From the NCBI GenBank assembly GCA_001512545.1, contig LFSI01000061.1, positions 1-63,383 of the forward strand: a stretch of 63,383 bases of DNA, read 5' to 3'. Position numbers and translations under genes: made by a program. Source of the stretch: Clostridia bacterium DTU065 (GTDB taxonomy: Bacteria; Bacillota; DTU065). This document shows positions 53,217-61,167 of this stretch, piece by piece (the stretch's first letter is position 1; each line of letters starts with the position of its first letter). Below the pieces are notes generated by a model. It was not told the origin of the DNA. It saw nothing but the letters and a program-made list of their open reading frames with translations, and did no database searches.

Positions 53217-56024
53217 ATGGCTATATCACTTCACACTCATTCTGCCTACTCGCTCCTTGACGGAGCAAGCAGGCCTTACGACCTGATTAAAAGAGGCAGT
53301 GAGCTGGGATATGTGGCAATAGCTCTAACCGATCACGACAGCGTCTCTGGAGTTTGGGAGTTTCAAAGACTTGCCCTTGATGCAGGGATCAAACCAATTA
53401 TCGGCTGCGAAGTTACGCTAGAAGACGGCAGCCACCTGACGCTGATAGCGGAAAACTACACCGGCTACCAGAAAATCTGCTCTTACTTAAACATGACCGA
53501 TAAAGCTGACAAGTTCCTCCCCCATGGGGAGGGAATTTTTGCCCTTTCCGGCTGCAGGAACTCCAAGCTGCAGAGGCTACTCCTAAGGCGACGCTACAAA
53601 GAGGCACTGGAACTGGCAAAAGAGCTTTACTTGTTTTTCGAAGGACGCTTTTTTATCGAAATGACCAATGACCTTCTTCCCCGTACCAACGAGATCTTGA
53701 ATAGCCTAGATGAACTCGGTAAAGAACTGCAAATTCCCACTGTGGCATCGGTGGATGTTCACTATGCCTGCGAAGAAGACTTTCCGGTTCACGATAGCTT
53801 GAGCTGCATTCGTCTGGGCATCAAGCTCGAAGACGTGCACCCTGAAAGATCCTTCAACAACGCCGGCTATCTCTGCTCCCCTGATGAGCTTGTAAAGCGC
53901 TTTTCGAACTTCTCCAATGCCCTACAGGGAATGCACTATTTGGCAGAGATATGCGAGTCAAAGCCCCTGTCGCCGCCAATGCTTTTACCTAGCACTCCCG
54001 GCGCTAAAGAAAAACTCCGGGAGATTGCCTTGGCAGGTCTTGAGAAAAAATACGGAACAGGCAACCGCAGAGCTTTGGCAAGGTTGGAGCACGAGCTCTC
54101 TACCATCTCCGCCCTGGGCTACGACAGCTACTTTCTTCTGGTCCACGACCTCATTTGCGAGGCAAGAAGGAGGAATATCGCCTATCAGGGACGTGGATCG
54201 GCAGCAGGATCCCTAGTAAGCTACTGCCTAGATCTCACGCAAGTAGATCCCATTGAACATAACTTGGTGTTTGAGCGTTTTTTAAGCGTTGAACGGGGGC
54301 AGCAGCCGGACATCGACATCGATTTCGATTGGGCTAAAAGAGATCAGCTTTGGGATTATCTAGAAGGCAAGTACGGCAGCAGTCATGTGGCAAGTATCGC
54401 AGCTTTCCACTGCTACAGGGAAGACATGGCTCGAAATGATCTTCTCAGAATCGGCTTGTCTCCAGAGCTCATTCCGCAGCTTACAGGTAAAATGTACGGT
54501 CTGCCCAGGCATATCGCCACGCACTCTAGCGGAATCGCCATAGCTTCGGAAGACCTTTCGCGCCACGCTCCCCTTGTGGAAGCGGCAACTGGCCGAAAAA
54601 TTGTCGCACTGGACAAAGACGACATTGAAGAAATAGGCATTGTAAAGCTCGATCTTCTTTCCCTGCGAACTCTCGGAGCCCTTTCCGAGCTGAATCTGCC
54701 CATCAAGCCCGAAGACCCAGCCACCTATAAAATGCTGCAGGAAGGAAAGAGCCTGGGAGTCTTTCAGCTGGAAAGCCCTGCACAAAGAAGCCTCCAGCAG
54801 AGGCTAAAACCTGAGAGGTTCAGCGATGTCGTGGCAAGCGTAGCGCTGATCAGGCCCGGACCTATTAGGGGCAATATGGTAGAGCCCTACATCAAGCGCC
54901 ACAACAGGGAAGAAGAGGCTAGCTACCCTGCAGAAGAGCTGAAACCCTACCTGGAAAAAACCTTCGGCCTCATTGTCTTCCAGGAACAGATCATTCAGAT
55001 CGTATCTGCTCTAGGGGGCTTCTCACCAGGAGAGTCCGACAAGCTGCGCAAAATGCTCTCCAATAAAAAGAGGGAACGCGAGCTTTACGACTTTCACGTC
55101 CAGTTCGTGGAGCGGGCCGTAGCAAGGGGTGTGCCCGAAGACACCGCAGAAAGCATCTTCCAAACCCTCGAAGGCTTTTCCGGCTACGGCTTCTGCGAAG
55201 CTCATTCTGCTTCTTTTGCCCAAACAGCTTATAAAACTGCTTTTTTGCGGTGCCACTACCCTGCAGAATTTTTCGGCGCTCTCATCAACAACCAGCCTCT
55301 CGGGTACTATCTTCCCCAGTCTCTCCTTTGGGAAGCCAAACGCCTGGGAGTAAAAGTTGTGCCTTTAGACATCAACAAATCGCCGCATGAAACCTACGGT
55401 AAAGACTCCATGCTTTATTTGGGGCTGAAGCTCATCAATGGCTTCTCTGCAAAAACCATGGACTACATTCTGGAAAACCGTCCCTTAAGTCTGGAAGACA
55501 TCAAAAAGATCCCCAGCAAAGAGCGGCGCCTTTTGGTGCTTTCAGGGGCGCTGGACTCCTTCGGCCAAAGCCGCAGAAGCCTTCTGTGGGAAGCGTGGGG
55601 CACAAAGCCGATTCCCGGCGACTTTACTCCTTGGGAGCGCTTTTTGCGAGAGATCAAGGTTTTGGACCTGTCTCCTTCTTACCACGTAATGCACTTTTTC
55701 AGGCCCAAAATCCCCAACTATATACCTACAGCCGACGAGGTTTTCCAGAGACAAGGGCGCATTCAATTTGCAGGACAGATCCTCAGACCTCACCGCCCGC
55801 CCACTAAAAGCGGCAAAACGGTAGTGTTCTTTGTTATGGAAGATGAAACCGGGCAGGTGGATGTCACTTACTTCCCCAGAGAAAACCATCAGATTTCCAT
55901 CAGGGAGGGAGGCATAGCGGTCGTTACCGGAACCATAGATCAGGAAAGAAAGAGCATCATTTTAGAGGGAATCTCCTACCTCGGAAGACCTGTGGCAAAC
56001 CCTGATCTGCGACAGGAGGTATAG
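53217..56024 (+). CDS. dnaE2: Error-prone DNA polymerase DnaE2 (ImuC), compact form
   Basis: 935 aa C-family polymerase. PHP domain (LHTHSAYSLLDGASRPYDLI, ALTDHDSVSGV), palm QGRGSAAGSLVSYCLDLTQVDP, catalytic D365/D367 in PDIDIDFD and D479 in VKLDLLSLRTL, fingers LIRPGPIRGNMVEPY and FSGYGFCEAHSASFAQTAYKTAFLRCHYPAEF, the DnaE2 hallmark NNQPLGYYLPQSLLWEAKRLGVKVVPLDIN, and a C-terminal OB fold. The two catalytic Asp groups are 112 apart, versus about 150 in E. coli DnaE, so part of the thumb is absent. ATG with AAAGGAG at 8 nt. Translesion role inferred from context. Confidence 0.9.
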   Translation: MAISLHTHSAYSLLDGASRPYDLIKRGSELGYVAIALTDHDSVSGVWEFQRLALDAGIKPIIGCEVTLEDGSHLTLIAENYTGYQKICSYLNMTDKADKFLPHGEGIFALSGCRNSKLQRLLLRRRYKEALELAKELYLFFEGRFFIEMTNDLLPRTNEILNSLDELGKELQIPTVASVDVHYACEEDFPVHDSLSCIRLGIKLEDVHPERSFNNAGYLCSPDELVKRFSNFSNALQGMHYLAEICESKPLSPPMLLPSTPGAKEKLREIALAGLEKKYGTGNRRALARLEHELSTISALGYDSYFLLVHDLICEARRRNIAYQGRGSAAGSLVSYCLDLTQVDPIEHNLVFERFLSVERGQQPDIDIDFDWAKRDQLWDYLEGKYGSSHVASIAAFHCYREDMARNDLLRIGLSPELIPQLTGKMYGLPRHIATHSSGIAIASEDLSRHAPLVEAATGRKIVALDKDDIEEIGIVKLDLLSLRTLGALSELNLPIKPEDPATYKMLQEGKSLGVFQLESPAQRSLQQRLKPERFSDVVASVALIRPGPIRGNMVEPYIKRHNREEEASYPAEELKPYLEKTFGLIVFQEQIIQIVSALGGFSPGESDKLRKMLSNKKRERELYDFHVQFVERAVARGVPEDTAESIFQTLEGFSGYGFCEAHSASFAQTAYKTAFLRCHYPAEFFGALINNQPLGYYLPQSLLWEAKRLGVKVVPLDINKSPHETYGKDSMLYLGLKLINGFSAKTMDYILENRPLSLEDIKKIPSKERRLLVLSGALDSFGQSRRSLLWEAWGTKPIPGDFTPWERFLREIKVLDLSPSYHVMHFFRPKIPNYIPTADEVFQRQGRIQFAGQILRPHRPPTKSGKTVVFFVMEDETGQVDVTYFPRENHQISIREGGIAVVTGTIDQERKSIILEGISYLGRPVANPDLRQEV

Positions 56025-56281
56025 TGCAAAGTCCTAAGAGTCGCGGAAGCGTAAAGATGCAAAACTCGTTTGAGGCCCTTCCTCCGTTTAGGTGCTCGCA
56101 AATCTCATCAAAATTGAAGTGTCGGTTTCCGCCCATTGCTTCCTCTTGCATCGTAATCTTGCTAGGCAAACTGCCTTTACCTCCCTGCTCCATCAACCCC
56201 ACAACCATCGGAAAGAAGGAACTACCGCCAGACAAGAGAATAAGACAAGTAAAATATTTCTACTTAAAGTGGGGACAAACA
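56025..56281. other. Gap between dnaE2 and the lipid kinase
   Basis: 257 bp with no convincing gene and no clear terminator or promoter. A minus-strand frame crosses it (55957-56235) but has no SD and overlaps dnaE2. Confidence 0.4.
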
Positions 56282-57154
56282 ATGGCGTATAAAGTGATAG
56301 TGAACCCGATAGCCGGAAGAGGACTGGCTAAGAGCAACGTGCCAAAAGTCAAAGCAGTTTTGGAGCAAATGGACATTGATTACCAGCTGTTTCTCACAGA
56401 AGGACCTGGACATGCTGCAGAGCTTGCGGCAGATCTGGACGACTACTCTGGAGTAGTCGCTATAGGCGGAGATGGTACGCTCAATGAGGTTGTAAACGGC
56501 ATGCCGAAAAACAAACCTCTCTGCGTTGTTCCGCTTGGTACTGGCAATGATTTTGCCAGATCATTCAATATTCCATTTGGAGTGGAAAGTCTGAGGTTGA
56601 TCACCGAAGGACAGCTTCGCGAGATAGATATGGGTGTATATTCCGAAGGTGTTTTTTTATGTTCGGTAGCTGTAGGACTAGCCTCAGATGTAATGATGAG
56701 GGTCAACGCCAAACGCCACATGCGCTTTCTCAGGGGGAAACTGGCGTTTTTGGTTGAAGTCATCGCTTCGGCATTCCAGCTCAAACCGCTAGAGCTTACC
56801 ATCGATGCCGACGACCAGCACAGAGAGCTTACCTCCATTCTGGTATACGTTATGAACACCTCCTACACCGGCGGTGGAATCTACCTGGCACCTGAGGCAG
56901 ATCCCGGTGATGGCTACCTCGACCTGGTGGTAGCTAAAGATGTCACCGGTTGGGAGCTCCTCAAGGTCCTCCCGAAAACCTACTCTGGACGCCATGTGAA
57001 TCACCCCAAGGTAGAGTTTCTTAGGGCAAAAAGCATTCAAATCAAGAGCACTGTAGATACGGAGATCATGGTGGATGGCGAAATCAAAGGAAAGACTCCT
57101 CTGAACGTCACCCTTTACCCGAAAAAACTCCAGGTTTTCGTGCCCAAGCTGTAA
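56282..57154 (+). CDS. Diacylglycerol kinase-family lipid kinase (YegS/DgkB type)
   Basis: 290 aa. The DAGK catalytic domain has IVNPIAGRG, VVAIGGDGTLNEVVNG (nucleotide loop), PLGTGNDFARSF, and the C-terminal lipid-binding half with PGDGYLDLVVA and MVDGEIKG. It phosphorylates diacylglycerol, sphingoid base or similar lipid at the membrane; substrate not decided. ATG with GGGG at 8 nt. Twelve bp before the caspase gene, so cotranscribed. Confidence 0.93.
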   Translation: MAYKVIVNPIAGRGLAKSNVPKVKAVLEQMDIDYQLFLTEGPGHAAELAADLDDYSGVVAIGGDGTLNEVVNGMPKNKPLCVVPLGTGNDFARSFNIPFGVESLRLITEGQLREIDMGVYSEGVFLCSVAVGLASDVMMRVNAKRHMRFLRGKLAFLVEVIASAFQLKPLELTIDADDQHRELTSILVYVMNTSYTGGGIYLAPEADPGDGYLDLVVAKDVTGWELLKVLPKTYSGRHVNHPKVEFLRAKSIQIKSTVDTEIMVDGEIKGKTPLNVTLYPKKLQVFVPKL

Positions 57155-57166
57155 GGAGGCACTGCC

Positions 57167-58207
57167 ATGCTCCGGAGAAATACAGTTCTTTTTCTGTTTC
57201 TTGCTTCACTGCTTCTATCGGGATGCCTTTTCCGCGAAACTCGAGTTGGCAGCATCGCAGGAACCATAGTGATCCGGGAGGAGCTGGCAGATGCTGTAGA
57301 GATTAACTCGCACCCAGCAATACCCAAAGGTTACGTTCCCCTTAAAGATGCTACTGTAACAACAAAGAGCGGTAGATCTACCAAGACCAACCAGAATGGG
57401 TATTTCCTCATAGACCGCATCCCCGAAGGTCGCGAAGAAGTCACCGTAACGGTGCCCCAGCTCGATCTGGTGAAGCGCTTTGAAGTAGACGTTTACCCGG
57501 GCGTTGTTAACACGATCTTCTATCCTGTTGGCAAAGGGTACTACATCATCATCGGAATTGGCAAATATTTGCATTTAGCCGATCTTAACTCTGCTGATGC
57601 CAATGCTGTGGAAGCCTTTTTTGCAAGCTCGCCAAACGTGGTCAAAACCATTAGAGACGAAGATGCCACCCGTGCCAACATTGAGGAGCAGTTCGCTGAA
57701 CTAAAAAAGATGTTGAGCCCCGAAGACTTTCTTGTGATCTATTTCTCAGGTCACGGACACCAAGGACTTCTAGCCCTGTACGGCTACAGCGAAGAAAACC
57801 GCGAGGAAGCCCTATACGAAAGCGATCTCAAGGAACTGTTGTCTCAGATGCCTACAGAAAACATCACGCTGATCGTTGACGCCTGCAATTCTGGCTCGCT
57901 TTTTGATGGAACCGTCCAGACTCGTGCTCTCAAAGAGACCAACTACGTCATTTTGGCGTCGTCGCAACCGGACCAGAACTCCTATCAGTATGCCGATGAC
58001 GGCGGTTTGGGGTACTTCACCAAGCATTTTTTACTAGGGCTCCTGAACCGCAGGGCTGACTACAACAAAGACGGAAGTATCACGTCCAAGGAGATTTTTA
58101 CCTACGTCTACGGGGAACTGACCTACTACGCATCTTCAACGGAATATGCCCAAACGCCCACATACCACGATCCATTAGATCGTGAGCCTGTAATCTACAG
58201 GTATTAA
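57167..58207 (+). CDS. Lipoprotein caspase-family peptidase (C14) with EF-hand loop
   Basis: 346 aa. Lipobox LLLSGC with Cys20; a carboxypeptidase-regulatory-like beta domain (VPLKDATVTTKSGRSTKTNQNGYFLIDRIPEG, about 60-115); then a C14 caspase domain with catalytic His196 in YFSGHGHQG and Cys240 in IVDACNSGS. Near the C-terminus D298-E309 (DYNKDGSITSKE) is a perfect EF-hand calcium loop. The enzyme should sit on the outer face of the membrane. Probably cleaves after Arg/Lys like bacterial orthocaspases; substrate unknown. SD AAGGAGG at 7 nt. Confidence 0.92.
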   Translation: MLRRNTVLFLFLASLLLSGCLFRETRVGSIAGTIVIREELADAVEINSHPAIPKGYVPLKDATVTTKSGRSTKTNQNGYFLIDRIPEGREEVTVTVPQLDLVKRFEVDVYPGVVNTIFYPVGKGYYIIIGIGKYLHLADLNSADANAVEAFFASSPNVVKTIRDEDATRANIEEQFAELKKMLSPEDFLVIYFSGHGHQGLLALYGYSEENREEALYESDLKELLSQMPTENITLIVDACNSGSLFDGTVQTRALKETNYVILASSQPDQNSYQYADDGGLGYFTKHFLLGLLNRRADYNKDGSITSKEIFTYVYGELTYYASSTEYAQTPTYHDPLDREPVIYRY

Positions 58208-58264
58208 CAACAGAAAAGCCCTGTTGGCTGATAAAGTAAGTAGGGCAACGATCACAGAATCAAT

Positions 58265-58295
58265 AAAACCCAGCGCTTCTAACCGCTGGGTTTTT
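58265..58295 (+). terminator. Terminator after the caspase gene
   Basis: AAACCCAGCG and CGCTGGGTTT form a 10-bp stem with an 8-nt loop and TTTTT follows. The same hairpin has As on its left, so it works in both directions. Confidence 0.85.
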
Positions 58296-58324
58296 GGTTT
58301 GTTGGCTAATCGCTGCCAACACCG

Positions 58325-58346
58325 AAAAAAGCAGGCTTTCGCCTGC
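58325..58346 (-). terminator. Terminator after hslU
   Basis: On the minus strand GCAGGC, GAAA loop, GCCTGC and then TTTTTT. Four bp beyond the hslU stop; ends the topA-xerC-hslVU transcript. Confidence 0.92.
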
Positions 58347-58350
58347 ATTT

Positions 58351-59712
58351 CTAAAGGATGTACTGACTGAGATCTCGATCTTGAATGAGATCTTTCAGCT
58401 TCATTTCCACATATTTGTCGTCGATTACCACTTTTTGGCCAGAAAGCTCCGGTGCGTCAAAGGCCACTTCTTCCAGAACGGTTTCTAAAATGGTATTGAG
58501 CCTTCGCGCTCCGATGTCTTCGGTGTTCTCGTTGACTTTGCGGGCACATGCAGCCATCTCTCTAATGCCCGACTTGGTGAACTCTACCTCCAAACCCTCG
58601 GTTTTCAGGAGTTCTTTGTACTGTTGCAGAAGCGAGTTCTTGGGCTCTTCCAAGATTCTGACAAAGTCCTCTTCGGTGAGACTCGATAGCTCCACCCTCA
58701 CTGGGAGACGACCTTGGAGTTCGGGTATCAGTTGAGAAGGCTTGGAAACATGGAAAGCTCCAGCTGCGATGAAGAGAACGTGGTCGGTCTTCACATGACC
58801 GTACCTTGTGGCTACTACCGATCCTTCGAGGATGGGCAAGATGTCTCTCTGGACTCCTTCTCTGGAAACGTCCGGTCCGCTGTTGGAAGAACTTCCGGCT
58901 ATTTTATCAATTTCATCAATGAAGACGATACCTTCGTTTTCCGCAAGTTCAATAGCTTCCTGATTGATGGAATCCTTATCGAGAAGTTTTTCCGCTTCCA
59001 GTTCAGTGAGGATTTCTCTCGCTTTCTTTACGGTAACCTTCTTCTTCACCGTTCGTTTGGGCAAAAAGCCACCAAATACATCCTGGAGATTGACACCTGA
59101 ATCATCAATACCAAAGGAAAAAAGATCCAGCTGAGCTTCTCTCTCTGGCACAGTGATCTCGATTAGCTCGTCTTCCAGCTCGCCGGCTTCAAGCTTCCTC
59201 CTGATCTCTTCTTTCTCTTCAACGGAAACCTGCGGTCGTTGATCAGCCTGTTCGGAGCCAAAGAGGATGGAAAAGGGGTTGCTCTTCTCCTCTTTCCTCG
59301 TGGGAGCGAGAAGGTCTAAGAGGTTGATCTCTGCCTGCGCCCGCGCAATTTCTCTGACTTCTTCAATCTTCCTACTGCGGACAAGCCTCCTGGCTTCCTC
59401 AACCAAATCTCGGATGATCGATTCCACATCTCTTCCCACATAGCCCACTTCGGTAAATTTGGTTGCTTCAACCTTGACAAAAGGTGCACCAACCAGCTTG
59501 GCAAGTCGTCTGGCAATTTCAGTTTTGCCAACGCCTGTAGGTCCGATCATCAGAATGTTATTAGGGGCTACCTCTTCCCTCATTTCCGGCGGAAGCATCC
59601 TGCGTCTGTGCCTGTTTCTCAGCGCAACAGCCACAGCCCTTTTGGCCTTATGCTGGCCAACTATATATTTATCGAGATACTCGACTATCTCTTTTGGGGT
59701 TAAACCCTCCAT
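58351..59712 (-). CDS. hslU: HslU (ClpY) ATPase of the HslUV protease
   Basis: 453 aa AAA+ unfoldase. Starts [34 protein letters not shown], Walker [16 protein letters not shown], pore loop GYVG, I-domain (about 110-240), Walker [12 protein letters not shown], sensor [26 protein letters not shown]-terminal tail SQYIL that docks into HslV. The ATG at 59712 overlaps the hslV stop (TGATG) and has GGAGG at 7 nt. Confidence 0.97.
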   Translation of the reverse strand: MEGLTPKEIVEYLDKYIVGQHKAKRAVAVALRNRHRRRMLPPEMREEVAPNNILMIGPTGVGKTEIARRLAKLVGAPFVKVEATKFTEVGYVGRDVESIIRDLVEEARRLVRSRKIEEVREIARAQAEINLLDLLAPTRKEEKSNPFSILFGSEQADQRPQVSVEEKEEIRRKLEAGELEDELIEITVPEREAQLDLFSFGIDDSGVNLQDVFGGFLPKRTVKKKVTVKKAREILTELEAEKLLDKDSINQEAIELAENEGIVFIDEIDKIAGSSSNSGPDVSREGVQRDILPILEGSVVATRYGHVKTDHVLFIAAGAFHVSKPSQLIPELQGRLPVRVELSSLTEEDFVRILEEPKNSLLQQYKELLKTEGLEVEFTKSGIREMAACARKVNENTEDIGARRLNTILETVLEEVAFDAPELSGQKVVIDDKYVEMKLKDLIQDRDLSQYIL

Positions 59713-60251
59713 CACTCACCCTCCAACTCTAGAACAGAAATATGGTCGTTGGTGTAGACGCATATCTCTGCAGCAATCTTCAAGCTTTCTTCCACAATGG
59801 TTCTGGCGCTGAGATTGGTGTGCCGGTACAACGCTCTGGCACTGCTCAGCGCATAGCTGCTTCCCGAGCCGATGGCGGCAATGTTATCGTCTGGTTCGAT
59901 AACCTCTCCAGAGCCAGAGATGACAAAGATATGCTCACTATCGGCAACAATGAGAAGAGCTTCTAGCTTCTGGAGAATCCTGTCGCTCCGCCATTCTTTA
60001 GCCAACTCGACGCTGGCTCTCACAAGGTTTCCCCTGTGCTCAGAAAGCTTCTTCTCAAAGCGCTCAAACAGCGTAAACGCGTCTGCCACCGACCCGGCAA
60101 AACCGGCAATAACCTTTCCGGAGTATAGCCTCCGCAGCTTGTTGGCGGTGGTTTTGAACACGGTATTTTCGCCAAAAGTAATCTGCCCGTCGCCTCCAAT
60201 GGCTACTTGCCCGTTGCGACGGACTGCAATGATGGTAGTTCCTTTAAACAT
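59712..60251 (-). CDS. hslV: HslV (ClpQ) proteasome-like peptidase
   Basis: 179 aa. After a 4-residue propeptide (MFKG) the mature N-terminal Thr begins [27 protein letters not shown]; the NTN-hydrolase core continues [16 protein letters not shown] and [16 protein letters not shown]. In B. subtilis ClpQ uses Ser; here the residue is Thr, as in E. coli. ATG with AAGGAG at 9 nt. Confidence 0.96.
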   Translation of the reverse strand: MFKGTTIIAVRRNGQVAIGGDGQITFGENTVFKTTANKLRRLYSGKVIAGFAGSVADAFTLFERFEKKLSEHRGNLVRASVELAKEWRSDRILQKLEALLIVADSEHIFVISGSGEVIEPDDNIAAIGSGSSYALSSARALYRHTNLSARTIVEESLKIAAEICVYTNDHISVLELEGE

Positions 60252-61167
60252 CTTCACTTTCTCCTTTAGCCCTGGGATGAGCCTTAAAGTAAACCTCGCG
60301 CAGACGGCTCCGGCTCAAGTGAGTGTAGATCTGCGTGGTGGAAATGCTCTCGTGTCCCAAAAGCTCCTGCACAGACCGGATATCCGCGCCATTTTCCAAC
60401 ATATGGGTGGCAAAAGTATGTCTGAGGGAGTGCGGCGAGATGCCGCTGTTCAACCCTGCGATCTTCACATACTTATCTACCATATATTCAACTGTACGGG
60501 GATTGATGCGCATCCCCCGGCTGCTCACAAACACCGCTTCTGTCTCTTTACCTTTCAGCAGTGCATCCCTTGCCAGGGTAAGGTAGTCCTCAAGATAGTT
60601 GTAGGCGTAGTAGCCCAGAGGAGTAATGCGTTCCTTTCCTCCCTTGCCCCTAATCCTGAGGTAGCCGATATCCCAGTCGATATCTGTAAGGTTCAGGCCA
60701 ACAAGCTCGCTGAGTCTAAGACCTGCGCTGTAGAAAAGCTCCAGGATCGCTCTGTCCCGTCTCCCTATAGGCGTGGTGAGGTCTGGGGTTTCTAAAAGCT
60801 TCTCAATGTCCTTTGGATAGAGAAACAAAGGCAGATACTGCCCTTTTTTCGGCGTTTTGATGTCAACTATCGGATTATCTTGAAATAGATTCCTTTTTTC
60901 CAGATAGCGAAAAAAACTCCTTAGGGCTGCAAGCTTCCTGGCCACTGTGGTTCTTTCCCTTTTTAAATCGTACAGATAACCGAGATACTGCCTGACCTTT
61001 GCCGTGGTAAGTTCGTAACTGTCTTCTGCTTCCACATAATCCAGAAACTCCCGGATGTCCAGAGCATACGCCTGACACGTATGCTCCGAGTAGCCTTTTT
61101 CTGCCTGCAGAAAGAACATGAAGCGATCGAACCAGTCTTCTACACGTTTTTTAAGAACCAGCATCAC
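60244..61167 (-). CDS. xerC: Tyrosine recombinase XerC (CodV)
   Basis: 307 aa. N-terminal SAM-like core-binding domain ([21 protein letters not shown]) and catalytic domain with [11 protein letters not shown] (Arg I), [11 protein letters not shown] (Lys), [12 protein letters not shown] (His-X-X-Arg), [14 protein letters not shown] (His and nucleophile Tyr). Resolves chromosome dimers with XerD. Order topA-xerC-hslV-hslU matches topA-codV-clpQ-clpY except that trmFO is missing. Overlaps topA by 4 bp. Confidence 0.95.
   Translation of the reverse strand: MMLVLKKRVEDWFDRFMFFLQAEKGYSEHTCQAYALDIREFLDYVEAEDSYELTTAKVRQYLGYLYDLKRERTTVARKLAALRSFFRYLEKRNLFQDNPIVDIKTPKKGQYLPLFLYPKDIEKLLETPDLTTPIGRRDRAILELFYSAGLRLSELVGLNLTDIDWDIGYLRIRGKGGKERITPLGYYAYNYLEDYLTLARDALLKGKETEAVFVSSRGMRINPRTVEYMVDKYVKIAGLNSGISPHSLRHTFATHMLENGADIRSVQELLGHESISTTQIYTHLSRSRLREVYFKAHPRAKGESEDV

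Noticed and set aside
53217-56024. Considered as the essential replicative DnaE (DnaE1/DnaE3)
   Set aside because: The LexA box, the ImuB-like and DUF6504 neighbours, the short length and the QPLGYY hallmark favour DnaE2; not excluded without a genome-wide check.
55957-56235. A 92-codon minus-strand frame across the dnaE2/lipid kinase gap
   Set aside because: Partly protein-like, but overlaps the end of dnaE2, has no SD, promoter or terminator.
59872-60795. A 307-codon open frame on the plus strand
   Set aside because: Antisense to hslV and xerC, both certain; low-complexity translation and no SD.
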